Shown here piece by piece: positions 55,900 through 64,000 of a DNA stretch of 64,000 nt (the stretch's first letter is position 1; the number at the start of each line of letters is the position of its first letter). The DNA is from Ascarosepion bandense (lineage: Eukaryota > Mollusca > Cephalopoda > Sepiida > Sepiidae), in contig JBBBDQ010000224.1 in NCBI GenBank assembly GCA_037127315.1, positions 7,275,001 through 7,339,000 of the forward strand, given 5' to 3'. The notes below the pieces were generated by a model that worked only from the letters and a program-made list of their open reading frames with translations, was not told where the DNA came from and ran no database searches. Position numbers and translations under genes: made by a program.

Positions 55900-58175
55900 A
55901 TTATACCATCTCCTACACTAATGTAAAAGGTTTACGTTCCTACTTTCCAGAAACGAACTACGTCTTCATCTGACCTATTTCCGCCTGAAACGGGTATCAG
56001 TGTCTCAGTTCCAATGCAGGAGCTCACAATTCCGGGATACTCACCCATTATAGGAAAATAAGACTATCTAAATCGCCACGATCACGTTGGCTACATCAAG
56101 GACGGGTTTTCTTGTAGCAGGGACAGAAAATACAGGACTCAAATGTCTCGTATGTGTGTTTCGGTGTGGCACTTATCCATTCTAAGACATTCGTCTTTAC
56201 TCTGTATTGTCTTCATGAGGAAGGATCATCAATCTTCGATCGAATATCAAAGAGGATTAACAAAATTCTCACAGAATTACCCTCATCCAAATTTCACATT
56301 TGTAGTGACTTCAATGTTAAACACAAAGAGTTGTTAGTCTACTTTAACAAAACCGATAAGGACGGTAGATATTGCATAGATTTTTCTATCGCTCAGGAAC
56401 TAACTCCACCCGAGTCCCGGATGCAACGATCCAGCAGGCGAACTTTCTCGACTTTTTCTAATATCATGACCTAATCCGTTTCCAGATATACCCCAAAACA
56501 AGTCCATCCCGGTATATTTGCGATACAAAATCAGAGTGGGACAGCTTTTGATCCTATCTAATGTAAGCTCCTATCCAAACCTTCTTCAAACATGCTGCCC
56601 GCAAAACTGCTGTTCTAATCTTCGAATGGATCCTTTCTGGTATGTAGTGTTTTACAAAAAATCAGTAAAAACAAAACAGTCAGTCCTGGCTTCCTCCTGA
56701 ATGCGCTGCAGCCATAAATCATCGCAACCATTACTTTATAGCAAGGAGCAGGTTAGTATGGCCCAGACTACTTTCAGAACCGCATGCAATCGTAGTAATA
56801 ATTCTGGAAAATGCAATGTGCGCGACTCAAAAGCTGTTCAGACCAGGGTTGAAAAGAAACAAATTGGATGAAGTTATTTAACCAATGTTTGGAGGAGAAA
56901 TCATTCCCAAGCATGCAGAAGGTGGCAAGCATATGTCTGGTCTTTAAGAAAGAGTGCAACCGATAATCCTCTTCCAAGTATAGAACCATTAGTAAGTTTT
57001 TAAGGACGTTATTGACAAGAGGGTTGCCGAACACCTGGATAGGAACAACCTCTTGTACGATGAGCTTTCATTAGACACAGAATTAGTGAGGCTCTTGACA
57101 AAATACATACTGCAAGGACCATAGTATTGGAAATCTCGAAGAACTGAGACAGTTTGTGACAAAACGGTTTGCTAATCAAACTCTACAGATTACTGGAAGA
57201 GGTTTTTCTATATAAAATATATATATTAATTCTCAGAGTCCCTGGCGCTCAACGCAGGCATCCTCCCAGCTGTCACTTTTCGAACTAACTCTCTTGTTGA
57301 TTTGCATCAATGATCTGCTTAATAATATATTCCAGTCATTATTTAAACATCTATAGCGATGATATGACTATATACGGGGTGCACCTCTAAATATTTTGAT
57401 GATCTGAGAATGACAGCTGACCTCCGATTAAACACTAACTACCCAGTAAAAAGAAATGACTGGTTACATTCAGTGCCTGTAAAAATTAAACTGGTTGCAT
57501 TTAATCACCGCCGACCAAATCATGAACATGAGTTACAAAGAACAGATTTTACCTCGAGAATATTGAGCTTCAGACTCACTCTTAACTTCAAGTGGAATTC
57601 CTATATACAATCCATCCCTAAAGCCGCAGGTAAGATGATTAGCTCCCTGTAACGCTCTAGTAAACACCTGAATACTCATGCTATCTTTTAATTTTATAAG
57701 ATCCGGTTCAAGTCGAAAATTTTGTACTGTTGCCATATCTAGATAAGAGCAAGCTAGATGTCACTTTCCAGTCTTGATAGAGTTCAAAAGAAGGATCGAG
57801 TCCTTGAATTAGAAGAAATATTTTCTACCCTCCAACCTCCTTCTCACAGGCGAGATATGGCGACTTCCTCACTGCTATAATACTACTACCATGGAAAGTG
57901 TTTCGACGAAATACATCAACTGGTTCCACCAGGTCTGACCTTCACGCCTTGAACTCGCCATGGCACTTACGTAATATCAGACCACCTATATTTTCCCTGT
58001 AATTCATTAGTGAGAAGCTCCTCTCAAACAACTTTATCCCATGAACAGAATTCCAAGAGGATGTTTCCCGGTCACTACAATCTTGTTCAACTCTAGAGTC
58101 AAAAGTTATCTTTCCCACCTATCCATATAAACTACCCCTTAACGTAACTCGCTAACTCGAGTGGCTTCTAAGCCT
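55900..58175 (+). mobile_element. LINE-D (jockey/CR1-like), decayed, endonuclease plus RT
   Basis: The longest internally collinear LINE here. Endonuclease: a C-FGVALIHSKTFVFTLYC stretch and SIFDRISKRINKILTELPSS (about 56150-56280), then ICSDFNVKHKEL (the SDFN metal-binding motif, G-D in most relatives) and a GRYCIDFSIAQELT block. Middle: PECAAAINHRNHYF at about 56695. RT: a DVIDKRVAEHLDRNNLLYDE stretch at 57005, INDLL at 57307, and Y-S-D-D at 57352-57363 in place of YADD. Post-RT: SFRLTLNFKWNSYIQSI, then RVQKKDRVLELEE and HRRDMATSSLL, homologous to LINE-C. Large RT deletions and many frameshifts. No LINE-C-type tail at the end. Confidence 0.82.
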
Positions 58176-59569
58176 TGTACAAGATGATCCATACTGTATA
58201 AAAATGAATGAAATATGTAAATTCTTGCTCGGATAAAAGGAAAGTGTACAGTATCTCCAGAGAGAGTAAATTCAGTTTTATTTCTTCTGTACTTGCAGAA
58301 CTGTCATAAACGTTATTAAAGAAGCTAAATTCACTGTTGTTTGCTAAATTGAATTTTTTTTCTTTTTTTTCTTTTTGTGTATGTGTTTTTATTTTAATCT
58401 TCACGAATATTTCACAAACGGTAAGATTGTTTATACATTAAATTGATCAAAAACTGTGCCAAAATCTTCGCGCCTGATCTTCTGACACTTGACGAAGAAA
58501 TATCAGCCTTGAGATGTTTTCATTAGCATTTGATAGGTAGCGGTAAGTACTATTATTAAAGGTCACTTTATCCCGCGCTCTGAGAGAGAAGTCACTTAGA
58601 CACTATCAGAGGAGGGCTCGCTGGGGGACGTGTGCTCACATCATCTGCCGAAATAAATGAGCATTTGGCTATCGACATCTTGAAGTGTAAAGTGAATGAA
58701 AAACGACAATAAATATGCTTGAAGAGTTGTATTTGAGTATGAGTCGGCGCTAGCTAAATATTTCTGATCTAAATGATTTTTAAAATAGCGTTATTTTGTG
58801 CTCATATTCATGGAAAAGATTTCTGCGCGTAAATCTCTGCCCTTGACATTTGCAAGTGCAATCAAAAGTAGAAAATAAGAATTTTATTTAAAAAAATTTT
58901 AACTGAATTTACTCGCTTGCGATAAATTCATCTTGGTATATACCTAATCAACGTTGCATTTAATCATCAGTAAACAACGTTTCTCATGTTTTCTATAATA
59001 TGGCTGCCATGCATGGCATCCAACACGTTTAGAAATTTTAATATTATATACATATCGATCAAGAGTTCAAATGGCTTCAAGTGAATGAATCGTTTGAGTC
59101 TTAACCAAAATCTTTCATCAGTAGAATGACGCTACAAAAGGATAAAAATCCAATCCAAATAACAAAAAAAACCCACTTCTCTCGAATAGGTCGAGCAGCG
59201 ACAACTTCAAAAATGACTAACGCGTAAATAGAAAAGCAAATAATGATATAATCAAGATGTTACATTTTCACCATTGCATATCAATATTACTTTCATAATA
59301 TCCATGAATCTGTGTCTCAATGAAGGAAGAAAAATATTCCAGATGACGAAATAGAATTTTCAGAGGGAGTCTACTTTTCAAAGGCGTAGAAGTGTATATC
59401 ATGTTCAAGCCAATATTCGGAAAGAAAATTATAATAATTTACATACTTGCGCCAATATATTTGGGTTGGCGATAGATGAGTATTTATTAAATGGCGTTTA
59501 GAGTGCCCCCGGTTCTATCGACAAGATATTTTTCTTGGAACTGAGGAAATCACATTTGAATTTCCACCT
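58176..59569. other. Unassigned AT-rich sequence
   Basis: No recognised repeat or exon. 58560-58650 is less AT-rich but has no supported frame. Confidence 0.45.
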
Positions 59570-59589
59570 AAATGTCTTATGCTATATAT

Positions 59590-59800
59590 ATATATATATT
59601 TTCTAAACATATTCTATTAAATATAAGAGACAATGAATGTCTATTATGTTTAATCATGAGCCGTTCTAAACGTCGTATTTTTGCTTTAATTTCAGTTGAA
59701 AATAAAGACAAAAATTCTCCAACATTTGGATAATCAATTATTGGTTTTCTTCTAAGCTTTCGGCTCACATGAGCCATCTTCAGAGAGGTAGTTTAAAATG
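59590..59800 (-). mobile_element. Short repeat with hammerhead-like core
   Basis: Minus strand. A CTGAAGA-stem-GAAA core (59754-59783) is followed by 'agaagaaaaccaataattga', 'aaatgttggagaattt' and 'gtctttattttcaac'. Different in sequence from the foldback family but with the same core plan. Boundaries uncertain. Confidence 0.5.
59754..59783 (-). ncRNA. Hammerhead-like core, best stem II
   Basis: On the minus strand: CTGAAGA, stem II GGCTCA/TGAGCC (six pairs, tiny loop), GAAA, then GCTT. The string A-GCU is self-complementary, as A-CGU is in the other cores. Bases outside pair as TCT (59784-59786 complement) with AGA (59751-59753), forming the start of stem I. This is the most complete core in the window. 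Confidence 0.55.
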
Positions 59801-60344
59801 AAATATTATAAAATCCACCATCACCGACGATTTTATTTTGTGTTGACACAAAACTCCGCTTGGCAACGGCAATAGTTACCAAAAATAATAAACGCAGTTC
59901 TTAAGTTTGCGATGCGGTTTTATGACGTCACACCGCGGGATAGCGCGAAATGACAACAAAACCATGTAGTCAAATGCAATGTAATATGTTATTTCTTGTT
60001 TTAAAGTTGATTTTATTGAGTGTTGGTTGTTTTGATTTGATGTACATGGCCTCCAATATCTGCAGGTTATATATATATATAATGTTTTGTTGTTTTTGTT
60101 GTTTCTTTTTTTATTCATTGAAAATGTTTCAGTTTTGGATAAAACTGACGAGATAAGAATGCAAAACTTAATCTATTTGTTTGTATTTTTCTTTTTTGTT
60201 TTTTTTGTTTTACGATTTACTTCTTCACGATTAACTAATTTTGATATTCTTTCGTGTCACTTGACTTTAATGTCCTTTTTATTGTAATTATTAAAGTTTG
60301 TACATTAATTGAAATATTTACATAAATAAATAACATTTTATACA
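59801..60344. other. Unassigned sequence
   Basis: 59890-59950 has a few CG-rich words. No gene recognised. Confidence 0.4.
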
Positions 60345-60490
60345 TTACCGTATATTTTCGGGTATCATACTACTTTGTAAAACCTAATTTTTAAGCTAAT
60401 TTTACGGGGTTTACATCATTTACGAGCTATAAAATTAGCTTAAAAAATTAGGTTTTCAAAAGCTGCATAATACGCGAGTATATACCGTAA
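60345..60490. mobile_element. 146-bp inverted-repeat element
   Basis: Left arm 'ttaccgtatattttcgggta' through 'aacctaatttttaagctaat'; right arm 'attagcttaaaaaattaggt' through 'cgcgagtatataccgtaa'. The arms are ~60 bp with roughly 80% pairing and a 25-bp loop. No coding capacity. MITE-like. Similar 'taccgtatattt...cgggtat' ends are known from many animal genomes. Confidence 0.75.
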
Positions 60491-60564
60491 TTTACATCTC
60501 CCAGGGTATTGTTAGTCAAAAATGATACAACAGTTATTATAATTACTACTATTCTACTAATACT

Positions 60565-62345
60565 TCGTCTTCTATGTGCCCTGTCCCTTCAGGACGTAGG
60601 CGATCATGGATTTCCACGTCTCCCTATCCCTGGTGGCTTATAGCACACCTTCTCCTGTTACAACATGTAACCCTCGTTCCATCATCTAACTGATTAGGTC
60701 CTTCAAATATGTTATCCGTTGATTTCCCCTGTCTCTCCTTCTCTGTATCTGGCCTTTTAGTATCAGGTTCTCTAAGCCCTCCTTCCTCATTGCATGTTCC
60801 AGGAACTTCAGCTGTCTCTTCCCGATGTTCAGTATTAGTTTCCTTCTTGTTTCCATCATTTCTAGGACCTCATCCTTGCTTACATGCTCGATCCATGATA
60901 TTCGCAGCATCCTTCTGTAGAACCACATTTCAGTTGCTTCCAGTTTTTCCTTCATCTTTGATGATATTGTCCAGCATTCACTGCTATATTGAAGAACTGA
61001 CAACACATAGCAATCCAGTACTCTCTTCCTTGTTTCAAGCGAAATTGTCCTGTTTCTTAATACTTTACTCAACATCTGAAATGCTTCTCTCGCCATGCTA
61101 CTTCGCCTTCGGATCTCTGTGTCGAACTTTCTGTCTTCTGTTATAATACCAACAAGGTATTTAATTTTTTGTACCTGCTTGATTCTAGTATCCCCGACCT
61201 GTATTTGGCATAATGGGCTGCCCTTTTTACTGATGACCATGCATTTGGTTTTCTTGCCGTTTATTTGTATTCCTTTCTTATGACTCTCTTGAGATACCTT
61301 CTGTAGGATGTCTTATAGTTTTCTTTCTGTGTCTGCTATCAGCACTGTATCATCTGCGTACCTTAGGTTGTTTAAATTGTGGCCTCCGATGACAAATCCA
61401 GGCATAACTTCTAGGGTCCTCAAAATATTCTCACTGTACAAGTTGAACAGATCCGGTGAAAAGACACTTCCTTGTCTTACGCCTCATTCTATCTTTGTAT
61501 ATCTACTGAATTCATTACCTGTCCGTATAGAAGCGGTTTGATGCTAGTAAACATTCTTGATTACTTTTAAGAATTTCCCAAATATGTCAAGGCTGCCGAT
61601 CATCTCTATCCATTCTTGGTGGTGTATTTTGTCAAACACCTTTGCATAACCAATAAAGCACAGGTATAAGTCCTTCTTCATTTGGATTGCCCTTTCAAAG
61701 AGCATCATAATCATAAATATGGCATTCCTTGTTCCAGTGTTTTTGACGAAATCGCACTGTTCTTGTCCTATCTCTGGCCTGATTCTGCTTCTCGCTCTAT
61801 TCATCAGGATTCGGACGATCAATTTTGTTACATGGCTCATTAAACTGATGTTTCTGTGGAGTGCGCACTCATTTGCTCCTGGCTTCTTAGGTAGTGCTAT
61901 GAAGATAGACTTGCTGAGGACATATGGTATTACACCACTATTATAAATTTCATTTATTATTTCTGTAATTTTTCTCTAAACCAAACTCTTCCAAAGCTAT
62001 CAGCAGCTCTATTACTATGCCATCTGGTCCAGCTACTTTGTTTCTATTCAGTTCGGTTGTTGTAGATTCCACTTCACACTTTAATATTTCCGGTCCATCC
62101 TCATCTTTGCGTGTTATTGGTTGCTCTTTCTTGTCGTGTAAAAGATATTTTATACATTCTTCCCATCGTTGCAGTATTTCCTCTTTCTCCAATATGATTG
62201 TTCTATCCTTGGATTTTATACATCCTGTTGAAGAGCAGGTTTTTTGTCCTGTCAGTTCTTTTATTTCTTTATGTATGTCTGCTTTATTATTCCTACTCCA
62301 TCTCTCTCCTTCTGCACATTTGTCATTGAGCCATTCTTCTTTCTA
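60565..62345 (-). mobile_element. LINE-B, longest copy: RT and C-terminal region
   Basis: Reading on the minus strand from about 62190: EKEEILQRWEECIKYLL, then NRNKVAGPDGI (start of the RT core), IALPKKPGANEC, LMSHVTKLIVRILMNRARSR, a YAKVFDKI motif with the first catalytic Asp replaced, a GVRQGSVFSPDLFN block, YADD at 61349-61360 with TVLIADTERK, an IKQVQKIKYLVGI block, DTEIRRRSSMAREAFQM, a VLDCYVLSVLQYSSECWTIS block, EMWFYRRMLRISWIEH, then KRQLKFLEHAMRKEGLENLI and GQIQRRRDRGNQRITYL. A 184-codon open frame (60686-61240) covers the C-terminus. The 3' end is 'gcacatagaagacgaag' on the minus strand. The endonuclease is missing and a few stops break the RT. Confidence 0.92.
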
Positions 62346-62515
62346 CTATTAATAATAATATTAATATTACTAATAATAATACATCTACTACTACTAATAA
62401 TAATACTTCTACTGCTACTAATATTTCTACTAATAATAATAATACAAGTATTTCTACTACTACTACTACAAATAACAATACTTATACTACAGATATTACT
62501 ACTAATAATGATAAC
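62346..62515. repeat. Imperfect (TAA/TAC)n trinucleotide tract
   Basis: Interrupted trinucleotide repeats (aat, act, tac) next to the 5' side of LINE-B. The L/I-rich frame across them is not a gene. Confidence 0.85.
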
Positions 62516-64000
62516 AGGTAGATTTTTCTATACATGGCTTGTTTGATTAAAGACAGAATATCTACTCTAGAGGATCACACATCACTGAGTTCTGTTCATG
62601 GACTAGAGAAATGAGAAGCATTATGGTCGGGTGTCGAGTGGGTCTATTTTACGTGTGGAGGATAAGGTAATGTAGGGAACTTAAGAGTCACTTCTAAACA
62701 CTTTGAAACATCCTCAGTTGGAGAAACCTTCCTAGCTGACAATATTACCTGTTCTGAAATTAGTTTTTAACTAGATCCTAATACAATGTTATGCACTACT
62801 TTATCAAAGCCATACATCATATCGAACATATTTGGTTTCAAAGTATGTGCCTGGTCCACCCTTATGTTTATATTGAATTTCCTATATTTGTACCTAAGAG
62901 TTACTTTATGAATAATAATATAGATGTTTGATGAAGGAAGGCAGAGAGAAATGGGCTACCCCTCCTGCAAAATTATTGCTTGTGAAAGTCATACGACGTT
63001 ATAACGAAGGAGGAGGAGAGGGGCGACGACGACGACGCAAGAGAGCTATTTAAGTTGAGTGCCAAACAGTTTTTCTAAAGAGGAAATGTCTGAATATTTG
63101 CGGAAACTTGCTTCAGGGAACTATTCAATTAGAACTTGATATTGAGAGGAATTCAGTTGTTTGTGAATAATAATTGTAGCCATGAAAGTCATATACCAAA
63201 ATATAGTGACCACCATACTATCACCTCTGGCACATTACAGAAACTAGAATAAAATATTTATTCTTCATTGCTATAATTTCATATGTTACTAACAATGGAA
63301 ATATTCTGAATAATTCCGAATAATATGCCTCACCACATACAAACTCAGAGTTCATTGTAGGTTGGTTTAGACATAATATCGGTACATATGTACTAAATCG
63401 TTTTAGACTAAATCTCATATTCATGAAAATATATCTTACATTCCAATAAAAATCATTGCCATTATCGTACTTAGACTATAAATCGGATTAATAAAAACAT
63501 TTTAAGGAAAAATGCGAAACAAAATGTATACCTATGGAAAAGAAATACAGTTGTTCTTTTTTAATTTGCTATGGTTGAGAATAAGTCAGTGCTGATCAAA
63601 ATAAATGGTAGCAATTTTACAATGTATATTTGAAAGGCTTTTATGATATGGAAAATTGGGATCGGACTTGAATATTATTGAATGAATATTAAATTGTTTT
63701 ATACAATTTATGATTGTGGTTAAAATGGAATTAGATGGTTGTAAGCTAAGCGAAATGAAAAGTGTTTAGTAAAATGGGAGCTAATTTATCGGAGATAGTA
63801 ACGTGATAGAATTAAAACACCGAATTAATTTTCTCAGACTGATTAAAAAAATGATTTTTTAAAATTTCAAGTACAGCTCCGCTATATATACAACGTCTAG
63901 GTTAATAAAGTAACCTCCACTATATAGTTTACCCGGAACGCATAAATCTAACATACCAATAAGAGGCATTATATATGGAATTAATAGCTTGTGCCATCTC
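62516..64000. other. Unassigned AT-rich sequence
   Basis: No recognised repeat or exon. A CGA-type trinucleotide run lies at about 63020-63040. Confidence 0.45.

Noticed and set aside
1..64000. CRISPR arrays, operons, prophage or bacterial genes
   Set aside because: No regularly spaced repeats, no dense coding, and all recognisable proteins are from eukaryotic transposons.

Overview
This window looks like non-coding DNA from a large, repeat-rich metazoan genome. It is AT-rich and full of (TA)n, (TG)n and (GA)n tracts. I found no host gene, no exon series, no true tRNA or rRNA gene, and nothing prokaryotic. The tRNA-derived SINEs, the non-LTR (LINE) families and the mariner relics fit a cephalopod mollusc, most likely an octopus. 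That assignment is inference from recall of similar repeats, not a search result. The window is best read as intergenic or deep intronic DNA built from layered, decayed transposons.

Families named here for reference. LINE-A: RTE-like, DYADD motif, 2.6-3.6 kb. LINE-B: endonuclease/reverse-transcriptase type with a C-terminal ECWTISSKM...RMLRISW block and a 3' end near a purine (GAA-like) tail. It is the most abundant, with pieces at 1.6, 3.8-5.5, 6.9, 13.4-14.5, 24.4, 25.7, 34.9, 37.2-38.2, 39.7 and 60.6-62.3 kb. LINE-C: jockey/CR1-like, C-terminal LFYKYFHG block, pieces at 6.2, 9.1, 10.3-11.2, 19.6-20.3, 28.5 and 43.0 kb. LINE-D: a relative of LINE-C that keeps endonuclease and RT parts, 55.9-58.2 kb. 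A restriction-like-endonuclease LINE relic lies at 50.4-51.1 kb. SINE-A is about 300 bp, with a tRNA-like head and a (CTGA)n tail. SINE-B is about 190 bp and ends with the same ~55 bp as LINE-C. DNA transposons are mariner/Tc1 relics at 21.8-22.5 and 45.7-46.5 kb (possibly 44.2 kb) plus several short inverted-repeat elements. One gypsy-type gag-protease relic lies at 7.6-8.3 kb.

Layout. 0-9 kb: SINE-A, a (TA)n-bearing repeat, LINE-A holding a nested SINE-A, a stack of LINE-B copies split by a foldback element, then LINE-C, gypsy and SINE-B relics. 9-21 kb: microsatellites, the best preserved LINE-C reading frame, a palindrome, a compact foldback, a LINE-B copy inside a LINE-B copy, then long AT-rich sequence and a second LINE-C. 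21-30 kb: an inverted-repeat element, mariner pieces, two LINE-B relics and SINE-B. 30-34 kb: a 1-kb purine-rich degenerate repeat, a large foldback, a 240-bp palindrome and a tRNA-headed repeat. 34-46 kb: SINE-A copies, one inserted in LINE-B with a clear target-site duplication, nested LINE-B, purine tracts and mariner/Tc1 composites. 46-64 kb: mostly AT-rich sequence, then the restriction-endonuclease LINE, SINE-A, SINE-B, LINE-D, an inverted-repeat element and the longest LINE-B.

The strongest unexplained signal is a recurring CTGAAGA-stem-GAAA-ACGT or AGCT motif at six sites. It matches the conserved core of a hammerhead ribozyme. It sits in foldback elements and varies between sites in a way that keeps its stems paired. 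I see no host system of cooperating genes; the relationships that matter are between parasites: SINE-B with LINE-C, LINE-B inside LINE-B, and ribozyme-like cores inside foldbacks.
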